Numbered from the stretch's first letter, positions 44,938 through 57,300 are shown. The stretch is DNA of 64,000 nucleotides from Rhipicephalus microplus (GCF_043290135.1 NC_134705.1:99016239-99080238); one strand, 5' to 3'. The notes: a model not told the origin generated them from the letters alone. Translations and numbers: made by a program.

Positions 44938-44951
44938 CGGAGGGGGAGTAA
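44938..44951 (+). other. gypsy-2 polypurine tract
   Basis: The GGAGGGGGAGTAA-like purine tract immediately precedes the 3' LTR. Confidence 0.85.
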
Positions 44952-45267
44952 TGCCGCAGAGACTGCCTTCTACCAGGAGAACCAGCGCGACGCTATGCAA
45001 GCGTCTACAACTACCAGGAGAACCAGCGAGACGCTATGCAAGCGTCTACAACGTAGCGCACCTGCGCGCGCTGTAGCAACGCGAGTCATTGCTCCTCGTG
45101 CTTGGGCTCGCGACGGTGGCCTGATCGACGGGTTGTGAAAAAAGGTGTTCGAGAGAGACGCTAGTGTGGAACGCTTTAGCGGACTCAGTTATTTACCTAT
45201 TTTTCTGGGCACAAGTTCGCCCTTTAATAAAGCTATTGTTTGTGTCACCCTCTTGCAATACGTGACA
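44952..45267 (+). repeat. gypsy-2 3' LTR
   Basis: 316 bp, identical by eye to the 5' LTR. ATAT (45268-45271) follows as the second target duplicate. AATAAA at 45226-45231. Confidence 0.98.
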
Positions 45268-45271
45268 ATAT

Positions 45272-46040
45272 TTCGTCAGCGTATGCACTGATCTTCACCG
45301 TGCTGGGAAGTTGTGCTGCTAGGCCGATCATTGTGACATTGAATAGAATCGGGCTGAGAAATCCTCCTTGGGGAACACCACGATGAACCTTATATCGATC
45401 GGTGTCTCCGTTATTTGACGTCATGTAAATGATGCGGTCCCTAAGGTAGCTAAACTCCCAGCATACAGTCATCCACCGATGTCGAAATCTTCCAGTGCGT
45501 CAAGAATCGCATAATGTAGCACATTATCGTAGGCACCCGTAATGTCTAGAAAGACCGCCACCAGTAGTCTGCGTCGGCTTCTTTCCTCTTCAACGCTGGT
45601 GATCAAGTCAACCACACCGTCAATGGCAGATTGACCTCTTCTGAAGCTGTTCATAAAGGCAGGAAAGGAGTTGTTGCTCTCTAGAAGCCACTGTAATCTT
45701 GACAGAACCATTCTTTCCATTACTTTCCCGACACAGCTGGCTAAGGCGAGTGGTCTGTAGGAGGAAAGTGCATAAGGACACTTCCCCGACTTAAGCAATG
45801 CAATAATGCGACTGATTTTCCAATTACCTGAGACTTCTCCTGACTGCCATGAGGTGTTATAATGAGATAACAGGATATGTACTGCTTCTGTACCAAGATG
45901 GTTGAGTGCAGCATACGTGATTCCGTCAGGTCCCGGTGCCGATGAGCGTCGAAAGGCAGAAATTGCAGCGTCAAGCTCATGCATTGTAAAACGCACATCA
46001 AGGCGCTCGTCAGACGATGGAGGCGCAATGGTAGTAAGAG
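45272..46040 (-). pseudogene. LINE-S ORF2 middle part: RT fingers and palm
   Basis: Minus-strand reading from the P-element side: TTIAPPSSDERLDVRFT, then SSAPGPDGITYAAL (~45920), LLKSGKCPYALSSYRPLAL (~45770), VAVFLDITGAYDNV (~45550; catalytic Asp), a 1-nt frame change near 45470, GVPQGGFLSPILF (~45370) and finally YADE at ~45275, where YADD is expected. The P element begins directly upstream (46041) and gypsy-2 directly downstream (45267). It would copy LINE RNA at the nicked target; this copy is split and mutated. Confidence 0.9.
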
Positions 46041-46076
46041 CATAGAGAAATAAAAAAGGTGAAGAGTGGACACTCC
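46041..46076 (+). repeat. P-element terminal inverted repeat, left
   Basis: It starts CATAGAGAAA and ends GGACACTCC at 46068-46076, pairing with 52875-52908 with a 2-bp length difference. It is the transposase-side 3' terminus. Confidence 0.88.
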
Positions 46077-46095
46077 CGTAGACCCCAGCGGCCCA

Positions 46096-47753
46096 ATCGA
46101 CTCTAGCACACCTAGTGGTTGATGAGAGCAAGTGGCTTGCGCTTCCGGTTTCGGTTTCACTGGCGCAACTTTTGAATTACTTTGCATAACCGACGTTTGG
46201 CTATGTCGTAAGTTCATAATTTCAGACCACTATTCATCGCCCAAATGGATAGTTTTTGTAGGTCGTTTTGATTTAGCGATTCCCTGTTTTGTTTTGTTCA
46301 GTGGTTCGTGCGAATCGGTCGTGACGTAATTTTTATTTTGATTAAGTTATAAAAAAAAGAGATGCAGGTAATGATAATTCACTATCGTTTTATTCATCGC
46401 GCTTGTGTTTTTCTTTTGGAACAAGTGATCAATGTATATATCAGTCAAAGAAACAGAGCATCCGCAATGTTTTATTCAAAGGCAAGGTAGAGTATGAGAA
46501 TATAAAAAGCACAATATGACAAAGGTAGACAACAAATGCATCTCGCCTTACAAATAAATTGTAACAAATATTGTAACAAATACATAGAGAACACAGACAA
46601 CGCACACATCGCTAGAGTTGGCAGAAGCCGAGAAACTGGTGAAGTATGACACACCGGGCCAGTGGGTAACTAAGGATCTATGGCAAAAACATAGCGCACA
46701 ATGCTGATGAAGAAGGAAGAAGTGACATATACACAGCAATGAAGTCGCGAATCACGCCTGGGCTTAACTGAAATAATGCATAGAAAAAAAGAGCGCACAG
46801 AAACCACACGACACAATATAACAGAAAGGCAAAGGTGCAGTGTGCTGGCTGTGCTTAAGAACAGCTAGTCCAAAATGAAAAAAAGCAGACTTGATGCCTG
46901 CTTGTCCTCAGAAAGGTAGGGCTTTGCAGCTTGCTCACTACGTGAAAGACAAACTTTATGCTACAACACTGGCAGGTCTTGTGGCTTTTGTTATGCGTCG
47001 CCTTCATCAAAAACTTAAGATCCCAAGTGATTTGCGTTTGGGTGTTGCTGTGACGCTTGCGAGCTAAAATAGATTGTAGTCATCACTTTATCCAGAATTG
47101 TGGACTTTAAGTGGTGCTACGAGAGCGGTATTACAGGGCTAATAAATAGCAGAAGGAAACCACTTTGGCTCATTATTTTTCACAAAGGCTCTACATCGTA
47201 CGTTATCACTCACAAGCTATATGAAAATAAAATGGCAGCGTCCGCAGCCCCATCAAACACTACAAGTTTGGGTATTCTTTTGAAAATTTTGATGGGCAAG
47301 ATGAGGAGGTTGATGAGAAGCTAAAATACGAAAAGCGTGATAACATGAACCGTGCCCACTTCATACTGTGTTCCTTACCCGCTCGAAGACATTTCAACAA
47401 GCGGTTTTGTTATCGATATATTACTTGAGCTGGAGAGATAAAGCATACACAGTGACCAAGCGACCCACAGTAAAGTGTACAGTTCGCCCGTATTTGCTAC
47501 AAAAAATACAGACAGGATGCCCAACATTCTTTTTAAGGTTATGCAAATCACTTCGAGCGAATACACAGTGTTTGTACTCCTCATAGCGGGTAACCAAAAC
47601 AATGAATGCAACGAAGGAGTGGTTAGTCCAGTTGAACTGAATATAAGCATATAAGACCATAATGAAGTCTGCTGTAACGAAGTAATAACATAACAAAGCT
47701 ATTGCAGGATTCGGCTCAACTCCAATACTTTAGTGTAAACCCGCCGCTAATTG
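46096..47753. other. P-element 3' non-coding region
   Basis: 1.7 kb between the transposase stop and the left terminus. Minus-strand AATAAA occurs at ~46470. Open frames here are short, without domains. This may hold long 3' UTR or fragments of older repeats. Confidence 0.5.
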
Positions 47754-50700
47754 CTAACCTTTGAACTTGTCAAGCTGCATGCCCGAGATTGAAGACTGGA
47801 ACCTAACCCTGTCTAAGTTTCGGTTCACAAAACGCACATGCCAACATAAACGAACCCGGCAAAACATTTTCAGAAACTTAGCGCGACACCCAGCAGAGCA
47901 GAAATGAAAATCGCCAACACTTGACAGATGGTGATACAAAACATCGCACACTTTCAGGTGATGTGCAGTGGCCTCAATTATGGCAAGAAAGCGAGATTCA
48001 AGTTGTTGTACGTATGCAAAAGCTGCTTCTGATGGCACAGTGAGATTCCCAAAAAGTTTGCTGGGGACGTGGTATGCTTTGAGCATTGTGAAATACTGGT
48101 GGGTACCCTTAAGCGTCTCACTGTCGTCTTTCAGTAACTGTGGGCAACTGCAACCGTCACATGCATTCCGAAGGAAGTGTTTGATGAGAAAACCAGCTAC
48201 ATAATATGCAGCGGAGTCATCGATAATATGGGAGTGAATGTTTGTCGCAAGTTCAGAGAGATCGTCTAGAGCGGGAAAGTCGTCAGGCTGTGGCTGTGCA
48301 CACTCCTCATTATCCACAAGAGACGCACTGGTGAGGGAGAATGGCGACAGCTGTTCCTGGAGGAGGTCACATTCATCATCCTCGACATTTCCGTATTCTG
48401 ACAGCTTGAAGAGTTTTCTTATGCAGATGTGCTTCAGGCCACAAATAAATTGTGCTACATTGGGGTTGGTGTTGCAACCCTGTTTTTGCCTAATGTGGCC
48501 AAATATGTTCTCCAGAGGATCCTGTTGAAGCCTGCGTGTTAACAGGTATTCAAAATTGTAATTTTTGGAGAGGTCGTCCCATAGTTGACAAATTGCCTGA
48601 ATTGTAATTTGCCAACCTACGATGGTTTGTGGTTGACGTCTGCCAACAAACTGCCATGATGCAATCCAGGGAAGCTGGCCTCGGAGGAAGTCAATCAGCT
48701 CTGAATCATTTTTCATGATTGCATGCCGCAGCTTTTGCGAAGTTCTTTTTTTACTCGAGCTGTTCAAGGCATCGAAAATCCTGTCCATACGATCACAAAA
48801 TTGAGCTGTAGTGATGGCCGAGGCAGGCAGCACCTTCGCATACACCATTGCCGTGATAGCAATCGAAACTGATGCACTGAAGACCTGAGTTGCTCTGCTG
48901 ACCTTCATATTAGAAAAAGGTTTCTGATGAACGTGCCGTTCAGTCAACTTTGGAGCCAATCGCAACCGCAACTCATGTGAGGATTGGTAAAGGCTTACAA
49001 TGTGCGACCAGTTAACGATGTCATCCCCAATGTATAACTTGTGTGCTTGGACATTATTGCGCGTTGTTTTAATTAAATGCGGAACATCAAAAATGTAATA
49101 TACCCGCTCACCATTAACTTCAAAAAAAGGCTTTGCTACAGTCACTTTTAGTTGGTTAGCGAGACTTACATTTGAACTGCCCTGGTCACAAATGACTGCT
49201 TTCACTGCAATATTAATGCTCCTAAGCTCCAAAATGAGTGACACCAGCAAGTTATGCATAACAGATGATGGTGTTGATGTGTGCCCTATAGTAAAAGCAA
49301 CCGGTTGAACCCACTTTCTCGAAACACCAACAAGAAGAAAAACCAGTGCTCGATCAGCGATGGTTGAAGTGCGATGAGTGCCATCATCTGTAAAACCCTG
49401 GACAACGTCTCTTGAAGCATCATAGTACAAATTCTTTTTGAGTGCTATTTCGTCGAAAACTAAAGCGCACACTCGGTCCCGTTCATTCCAAGCTTGAGTA
49501 TTTGTTGCAATGGAAGAAAGGATTCCTGGAATTATGCCTGGAGTCATCTTTACATTAGCTAGCCACCTCCTTAATGAACGCCGGGAGGGCAAAGAAAAAT
49601 ACGGAGCCAGAAATCGGTATGCTCGCGGACCTCGGAAGTTTAAGTGAAGAGCGAATTTCTTGAACCACACGGGAAACCGCTTGCCCTTGCATTTGGGCCT
49701 CAAGCGAACATGTGCAGAAAGAAGTTTAAAAACCTCCTCGGTGACGTGCGGTCGGATAACTTCAAGGGCCTTCGTAGTCGATGACGGTGCTTGGTGAGGC
49801 TGTCTCTGCAGTCTTTTGATAGTTTTCCGCTGTGCTGCTACTTTGGCTTGCAGATGTTTAATGGTTTGCTTGTACTTCATTGATGGAGACATTGTCGCTG
49901 GCACACAGGAACGCACTGCAATAAACAAAAAAATTGATGTAAAAGCGAAGAACAACTAATCCCATACGAGCACTTTCCTCGCTCTTTCAGACCCAAGGTC
50001 TGAAACTTTCTGTGGTACAAAGTTTTCGATTCCACTACCTAAAAACAAACCATTCACAATGTTGACAATGCACAAAAAAAATGAAAATCACTGAGAGCCC
50101 ACCCTTACATTTTGTAAGTGCACACGTAGTGTCCTTTTGAGGATAGTTTCCTCAGAATGTCCTAAACATAAAATAGCACATTAAAAACTGCTGCAATAAA
50201 AGCATAGTCACCATTTTCTCTAAGGCACTCAGGCGTGGAGCTGTTGGCGGAGACGTCTTCTGGAGGGTCTTGTGAAGCTTGTTCAGTGCCTCGGACAATG
50301 CTGTCGGAACAATCTTGCGAGCGGCCTGCGGAAGTCTCTATATCAATCCACTCTGGTGTTGAAGTGAACATACAACTTACCGGCCACACAAGTTCCTTTT
50401 GTGACAGCTGAACGACTGGTTAAGGTTTTCTCCGGCAAGACGAAATCATCAGAAATTCTTTCACCAGCTACAAGGGAGCTGCCACCTGCAGAGGTTTGGT
50501 CAACAGTCAATTTGGGTAAAAAAAAAAAGAAATCGCGACACTGAACGCACCCTGTTCATCGGGGCACCTCAATGTGTGGGAGCCGCTTTCTGAAGCCTCT
50601 ACCGCAGGTCCTGAAGAGATGAAATTACGACAATGTGTCAGTAAGAGGCTTATAATAACACAAACTGAAGCTCATCCGCACCTTGCAGTGCAGCTTCTGC

Positions 50701-51619
50701 AGCCATGTCACAGTCACTACTTGAAGCGACGCTCAGAGAACCTGCATATATGTGCAGTTGGTACAAGTTACAAAGCTTGTAGCATGGGGAAGCTTAAACA
50801 GCTCTTTCAAACGCATAAATTGGTCGAACGTGGAAAAAAAGAGACGGCACCAACTAGGAAACAAGTAATTTGTGATTTTTGGAATTATCAACAGTGGCAG
50901 CTTTCACTGATGAAAGGTATACGTACATGTGCACTCAGGCTTGAAGATAACGTGAAATAGCCCTTTAAAGTCTTTCAAAACAAGTTGCGCAGGTCCAGAG
51001 CATCAAAAAATGACAGAAATGTAAAGCTGCTGTTAGGAAGGTAATAGCCCACAATTCACAGAACTTAAGACTTTCCAAGTGTTACTTCTGTAGTGAGGTT
51101 TCTCTATCGGCTACAGAGATCTTCACGGTTAACTGTCGCCACTGATTCAATACAAGTGGCTGCTATTGCACATATTTGAGTTTCAGTCAATCACTTACAT
51201 GGTGCAGCTGGTTGCACACTGGGAACAGCCATTCTTGTAAGCCTTGTGTGCCCAGGGTCCATGAAACTTTGAGCAGTAAAATGGTCGCTACAAACCCTGT
51301 ACGTTGCGTACAATAGGCTGGCCGGCTTACTCAGGAGATCATCGCGTCCAGCATACTGCATCCATGCTTTCATCCTGCATTGGCAATGAACTATCAGCTG
51401 AAAGGGGAAGTGCTTGAATAGTGATTTTTTATTGTTACCCTCACTTAGCAAGTACGAACAGTAAGCCTACAGACATGCAAACCATACAAAAGCTTTAACA
51501 CACCTGCCGTCCCGTGGTACGCGGAAGAAACTCGTCCCAGGCTTCTTGTGGGTTCTGCCATTGTTGAAGCACCACGATACACAGCAGTAGCTGCCGTAGC
51601 TTGGACCGCCGGACGGCAT
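47754..51619 (-). CDS. P-element transposase, THAP9-like (five exons, 890 aa)
   Basis: My gene model on the minus strand is exon 1 51619-51504, exon 2 51374-51199, exon 3 50485-50381, exon 4 50325-50212 and exon 5 49915-47754 (stop). All introns are GT-AG, phases agree, and the total is 2,673 nt (891 codons). Exons 1-2 encode a THAP zinc finger: YCCVSWCFNNG, FFRVPRDG, MKAWMQYAGR, CSDHFTAQSF and MAVPSVQP, i.e. the C2CH ligands, the invariant Trp and the AVPx motif. A coiled coil starts exon 5. The RNase H-like core has VFDEI (Asp ~325), CDQGSSN (Asp ~414), FDVPHLIK and QDPLENIFG (Glu ~639), matching the P/THAP9 DDE arrangement. The length is near human THAP9. It would bind the ends and catalyse cut-and-paste transposition. 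The exon 4 donor (GTGACT) is the weakest link. No coding defect seen. Confidence 0.88.
50486..51198 (-). other. P transposase intron 2
   Basis: 713 bp, donor GTAAGT, acceptor CTCTGCAG. A plus-strand open frame of 128 codons lies inside (50574-50960) but has no recognisable domain. Confidence 0.7.
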
Positions 51620-52874
51620 GGCGTCAGCGCGGTCTGAAAATGTTAGTAAGTGGATGCTTCGCTGTCAAATTACAAAAAAGATATGTGCACGTCATAAGTG
51701 TACCAGCAAACCCCTTTGAATGATTAGCTAATCGATGCACAATACAAAACCAGTGATACATCTCTGACCCATAAAACTCTGACTTACAAAGATATACGTC
51801 AAGACCACGAACAAAGATCTTCAGAAGTTTCCAGGCCGCTATCCCTTGTAATGCAATGGTATCGCGGCCTGGGAACATTAGAACACCTTCGTGCGTACGC
51901 AGTATCAGCAGTACATTGGGAAGAAAAATCGTAGTTGAAATTTGTGCGGTAAAATTATATTGGAAACGTCAAAAAAATTTGTGGGCAGCTTGCACTAGTG
52001 GCACAAGGCTAGCGAAGAAACGAAGATGATGGCCACTTGGCTAGTCCAGATTTGCCTCCGGCACACCAAGAATTATTCGTGTTCCGAGCCTTCGGGAAAT
52101 GCGTCGTGAAGCATGCGAGGCCCAACAAACGCTTCTCAATATTTTGCACCGAGCCTACGACCTAGCTGCCCAGCTATGCTCAGCGCACAGACGCTCGCGT
52201 CCGTGGCAGACGCAGCACGCGTCGCCTCGGCTTGACGCCGTGCCGCCTTTTCTATACTGCATACGTTGCACAATGTTCCCGTCTAACCGCCGCATAGAGC
52301 CACAAACTTTCTTTTTAGCGAACCTCCCAGTCCTTACAAGCTTCAGAAAAAGGTTACAACTGCGTGAATGACACGCCACGTAAGAAACAAACTCGCACAC
52401 ACGAAGCGCAACGTGTGTGTGTGCATCTTTCTATGTTTGTTGCATGGTGTCTTTTTCGCGCAGGCGTAACCGTTTTCTGAAAAAATGACCCAACAAGACC
52501 AACAACATGTCATTCAACAAGCTTCGCTTGAAAACGTGCCTCACCTGTTATCTCACGCTTGAAAACGCCGACGCAGCCGACGTTGACGAAAGCGACGAAA
52601 GCGTCTCGCTGTCAGTCATGCATGGGCTTGTCGCTGGATAGATGGTGTTTATGACAGTACGGCTGAAGAAAAATAATCGCGTAAGGTGTGTTGAATAAAT
52701 CGTTTTTATGTATAAAGAACATACCAAATTTGGGCGTGTAATTATTAATTTGTGAAAACAATTCTGTTGCATTGATTATAACTGTGTTTTTTTTTGCGCT
52801 TGCGCCCTCTGACGTGTGGTGGGAGCACTAGTTCGTTACGTAGTCGTGACGCACTTCCTGAGGCCAGGTTTCGC
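51620..52874. other. P-element 5' non-coding/promoter region
   Basis: 1.26 kb upstream of the transposase ATG. It includes a GC-rich stretch at 52090-52260 and GTGTGTGTGTGC at ~52411. I cannot point to a defined promoter motif. Confidence 0.4.
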
Positions 52875-52908
52875 GGAGTGTCCGCTCTTGTCTTCTTCTT
52901 TCTCTATG
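52875..52908 (-). repeat. P-element terminal inverted repeat, right
   Basis: The reverse complement begins CATAGAGAAA and ends GGACACTCC (plus-strand 52875-52883). It is the terminus on the transposase promoter side, followed by the GTAAGAG duplication. Confidence 0.88.
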
Positions 52909-52915
52909 GTAAGAG

Positions 52916-54000
52916 GCTCAATAGTGGCAAGACCATCAGTAGTGGTCACGATGAGGCTACAGTAGTCGCTGGCTATCTCTACTTCAGTCCGCCCTTGATG
53001 CAGAGCAACAGCTTGAAACGGTTGATGTTGTTGGGGAGCTGCCTGCAGACCTCGTACCACCCACCAGATCTTAGATAGAGTTTGCCTAAGTTTCAGAGAT
53101 CGACAGAATTTTTTCAACGCTGCCTGTCAATCTTATCAAGATACCGAAGAACGTGTTGAGCTCGACGACAGGCGGAAAGGGCTGAAGGCAACTTTGTTCG
53201 TCTGTATCGGCGTTCTGCACGGCGACGGATTGCATGAAGGGCGTCGTATTGGGAGTCAACTGCTGATCTCTGCAATGGTGGGTTAACCTGTTTGGTTGTG
53301 ACACGCAGTGAAGAAGCATTGATGTTCTCTACCTCGAATGGATCAACCGTGTGCTCACAACCGGACTTGACAGATGCCTTGAAAAGTTTCCAGTCGGTTC
53401 GACGGATGTAGCGTGTGTGTGTGCGGCGCAACCACCTGAACTGAACATATGTTGGAAGGTGGTCACTGCCGCGAGTGTCCAAATCAGTGCACCAACATGC
53501 GGAAGACAGAAGGCTTCTGGAAACGAAACAGAGGTCGAGGCAGCTGCTGTAGGGCGTGCCACGAATAAATGTAGGTGATCCGTCGTTGAGCACGCTTAGT
53601 CCATTGTTGCGTATAAAATTGGCCAAATTCCTTCCACGATAATTCATTGTAGTGCTACCCCAGAGAGGATGATGTGCATTACAATCGCCAATCATAATGT
53701 GTGGTCTTGGTGCTGCTTGAAGAATGGTCGCCAGGTAGAAGCAGTCTATCTGTGCGCTTGGGCGTATGTATCCTCCTATAACTGAAAATGTCCGCTTTCT
53801 ATGTGTTCTATAGTCAGGCTCACGTAATAATTGCTGGTATGCGACGTCACTGCATGTCTCAAGAACGTCAAATCACGGCATATACAAACGAGAACTTCGC
53901 TCGTGCGTGGATCAATGCGGGACCAAATCTGGATATATCCAGATATACGAAAAGTTGAACCATATTCGGTTCACATATGACGATAACAGGCAATTAATAT
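52916..54000 (-). pseudogene. LINE-S ORF2 5' part: endonuclease body and linker
   Basis: Read on the minus strand from gypsy-3: LPVIVICEPN, RISGY, VLVCICRDLTF, then SVIGGYIRPSAQIDC (~53770) and MIGDCNAHHPLWGS (~53690), where GDFN is usual but Phe is Cys, then NNGLSVLNDGSPTFIRG, CLDLCFVS and SDHLPTYVQF (catalytic SDH), all AP-endonuclease motifs. The linker runs through ALHAIRRRAERRYRR and KIWWVVRGLQ to ~52916, where the P element interrupts. Two or more frame changes occur in 53700-54000. Confidence 0.85.
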
Positions 54001-54186
54001 TGTCACGTTACAACGTAACTGTAAGCTGCGGATAATGGCACACAAGGACGTCAAACTGATTCGAAGAACGGCTGTATGACTATTGTTTTTCTCTGCACGC
54101 GCATCTTTGTCCTCTTCTGAACAGCGGCACATACAAGCACGCCAGCATCTGTGTAAATAATACTTGTAGAACTTGTACTAGTGGCA
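54001..54186 (-). repeat. gypsy-3 3' LTR
   Basis: 186 bp (TGTCACGTTA...AGTGGCA in plus orientation), 5 differences from 59312-59497. The ATAT duplication precedes it at 53997-54000. Confidence 0.97.
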
Positions 54187-54200
54187 TTACCCCCTTCACA
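54187..54200 (-). other. gypsy-3 polypurine tract
   Basis: On the minus strand GTGAAGGGGGTAA directly precedes the 3' LTR. Confidence 0.8.
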
Positions 54201-54316
54201 AAGGACATCGTCCCGATGTCATAACATAATTGCCAGATGAAAAGACGTACGATAAGCAGTACACAAGGGGGTGTTCACAATCACTGTAAGTCTACTCAAG
54301 GGAGTGTGACGAATAG

Positions 54317-57300
54317 TCAGTGTTGGTAAAATGGTTTCATCCTCGAAACATGGACGACGTGTCGCTGCTGTGAACGGCGAGATTGACGAGCCATGTCCTC
54401 GTCAAGAACCTCGTAGTTCACTTCGCTGAGACGACGGAGAACTCTATAGGGACCAAAATAGCGGCGTAACAACTTTTCCGACCGGCCCCGTTGTCGAATA
54501 GGAGTCCACAACCATACTCGTTCTCCGGGTTGGTAAGAGACATCGCGACGACGAGCTTTGTACCGCAGCGAGTCGATGCATTGTTGCTTATGGATTCATT
54601 CGACTGCAAGCTTACGAGCCGCGTCTGCCAGTCTGATAAATTCGTTCGTCTTGACACTAATCTGGTGTCTGTCTGGTAGAAGCATGGCATCCAGCATTGT
54701 AGTGACCTCCCTGCCATGAAGCAACCGGAATGGTGTGAATCCAGTTGTTTCTTGCACAGCGGTGTTGTAAGCGAACGTGACGTAAGGGAGGATGTCATCC
54801 CAGCTTTTGTGGTCTTGTTCAACGTACATGGATAGCATGTCGGCGATCATCTTGTTTAGTCACTCTGTAAGACCGTTGCTTTGTGGGTGGTATGCAGTAG
54901 TTTTTCGATGTACTGTGCCGCTAAGCTGCATGACGTCTTGTATTATCCGGACGGTAAAAACTGTGCCACGATCAGTTATGACAACTGCTGGTGCTCCATG
55001 TCGGAGGACGATGTTTTCCATACAAACGTGGGCAGTCTCAATGGCGGTGCCACGTTGTAATGCCTTCGTTTCGCAGTAGCGCGTCATGTAATCAGTAGCG
55101 ACTACAATCCAGCGGTTGCCGTCACGAGACTTGGGAAAAGGTCCGAGTAGATCCATGCCAATTTGTTGGAACGGTTGTGTCGGAGGAGCGACGGGCTTCA
55201 AGAAGCCGGCTGGGCGCTGATGTGGAGCTTTACGGCGCTGGCACTTGTGACACGTCTTCACGTAATGCTTCACGTCTCGACTGAGCCTAGGCCAGTAGTA
55301 GTGTTGGCGAATCCGGGCCAAGGTACGTGCGAATCCCAAGTGGCCTGAGGAAGGCTCATCGTGACAGGCGGACAAGACATCGGCACGTAACGCTGGCGGG
55401 ACAACAAGCAGGTACTCAGTCGCGTAAGGGTCGAAGTTTTTTTTATAGAGGATATTTCTGCGGACGCAGAACGATGATGACGAGCGGGCAAATGCTGGTG
55501 GTGGATGCGGCGTACGGCCTTCGAGATATTCGATGAATTGTCGAAGCTCGGAATCGTTCTTCTGCCGTTCAGCCAAGTCGGATACACTAACGGCGCAGAA
55601 AAAACGGCCGTCGAGATCGTGATCACCTGACGCTGTCTTAAGAGGAGCTCGGGAAAGGCAGTCCGCGTCACTATGCTTCCGGCCAGACTTGTACACGACT
55701 GTCAAATCGAACTCCTGAAGGCGTAAGCTCCACCTGACCAGACGTCCGGAAGGGTCTTTAAGGTTCGCCAACCAGCAGAGCGCATGACGATCGGTAACAA
55801 CTATGAACGGGCGACCATACAGGTACGATCAGAATTTAGCTATTGCCCAGACAACAGCTAGGCGCTCCTTTTAAGTTGTGTAATTCGCCTCCGCAGATGA
55901 TAAAATGCGACTCGCGTAAGCAATAGGGCGTTCGACGCCGCCTTGCCACTGGACGAGAACTGCACCAAGGCCGATGTTACTAGCGTCTGTGTGTAGTTCA
56001 GTGTCGACATATTCGTCGTAGTGTCCGAGTAAGGGCTCAGACTGGAGACGCTGCTGGAGCTTGGAGAAAGCGCGTGTTTGCTCAAGGCCCCACACGAAGG
56101 GAACGTCGTCTTTTGTCAGACAAGTGAGGGGTTCGGCAATGTTTGCGAAATTTTGCCCAAAGCATCTGTAGTATGCGCAGAGGCCTAAAAATCGACGCAC
56201 ATCACGTTTGTTGGTAAGTGGTGGAAAATCTGCGACAGCCAATGTTTTGTCTGGGTCAGGCCGAATACCATGAGGGCTAACAAGGTGACCGAGGAACTTT
56301 AATTCGTTGTAACCAAAATGACATTTTTCTGCTTTCAGTGATAGGCCTGCCGTGCGAATTGCAGCAAACACAGATCTAAGTCGCTGCAAATTCTGCTCAA
56401 ACGTTTGGGAGAAGACAACGACGTCGTCTAAGTAAACAAGGTATGCTTCCCACTTGAGACCGGAGAGCACTGTATCCATCATCCTCTGGAATGTCGCAGA
56501 GGCAGAACACAGACCGAAGGGCAGCACCTTGAATTCGTACAGACCATCAGGCGTTATGAATGCTGTTTTCTCTCGGTCGCGTTCATCAACTTCGATCTGC
56601 CAGTAGCCACTGCGTAAATTCATTGAGGAGAAGTAGCGGGCGCGTCGGAGGTGGTCTAGTGAGTCGTCGATGCGCGGAAGCGGATAAACGACTTTCTTTG
56701 TGACTTTGTTGAGTTTGCGGTAATCAACGCAAAATCGGAGAGAGCCATCCTTCTTTTTTACTAGTACGACGGGGGACGACCATGGACTGTTCCAGGGTTG
56801 GATTACGCCATCTTCGAGCATCTGCTTCACTTGAGAACGTATAGCCTCTTGTTCCTTTTGTGATACTCGGTAGGCGTGCTGACGTATGGGTCGCTCAGCA
56901 TGGTCAGTGACAATGCGGTGCTTTACGGCTGGCGTTTGTTTTATCTTGAATGTAGACGCGAAACAGTCGCTAAACATGTGGAGGATACAGCATATTTGCT
57001 CTTTCTGCGCACATGACAGGTTCGGATTGACATCGACTGCATCGGCTACCACGGTGTCACTTTCAACGGCTGTAGAAATTGGGGCTATCGTCGCACACGC
57101 TTCATCGTCAATGGATTCGAAATGAGCGATAGTTGTTCGCTTGGCCAAATGTTGGTATGCTCCACTAAATTTGGTTACCAACAACTCAGTCATCCCACGT
57201 TCAAATTGAATTATTCCGCGGGCAACGCCGATTTGCTGAGACAAGAGCACCGAAAGGTTGGCTTCAGCGATACCACTACTGTCATGGTATATGTCGCCCT

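Larger units (their letters stand above)
39608..45267 (+). mobile_element. gypsy-2: intact Ty3/gypsy retrotransposon in LINE-S
   Basis: 5,660 bp with LTR, PBS, gag, pol (-1), PPT and LTR, with identical LTRs and ATAT duplication. It lies opposite in strand to its LINE-S host and splits the RT directly after its active-site motif. Confidence 0.97.
46041..52908 (-). mobile_element. Complete P element (P superfamily DNA transposon)
   Basis: 6,868 bp. The ends are inverted: left CATAGAGAAATAAAAAAGG... (46041), right complement CATAGAGAAAGAAGAAG... (from 52908), both followed ~25 bp in by AAGAGYGGACACTCC. GTAAGAG flanks both sides (46034-46040 and 52909-52915); an 8-bp reading has one mismatch, and P elements duplicate 8 bp. 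The start resembles the Drosophila P terminus (CATGATGAAATAACATAAGG). Host LINE-S coding continues in frame across the site. It carries the transposase gene on the minus strand. Confidence 0.9.

Noticed and set aside
37703..46095. A 28-bp direct repeat read as the target duplication of a separate 5'-truncated LINE ending at 46067
   Set aside because: The LINE sense continues past the P element at 52916, and 46068 lies inside the P terminus, so the repeat is a P-subterminal match and the LINE is not truncated there.
50574..50960. 128-codon plus-strand open frame within the P element
   Set aside because: It lies in intron 2 of the transposase on the opposite strand, with no domain or recognisable signal.
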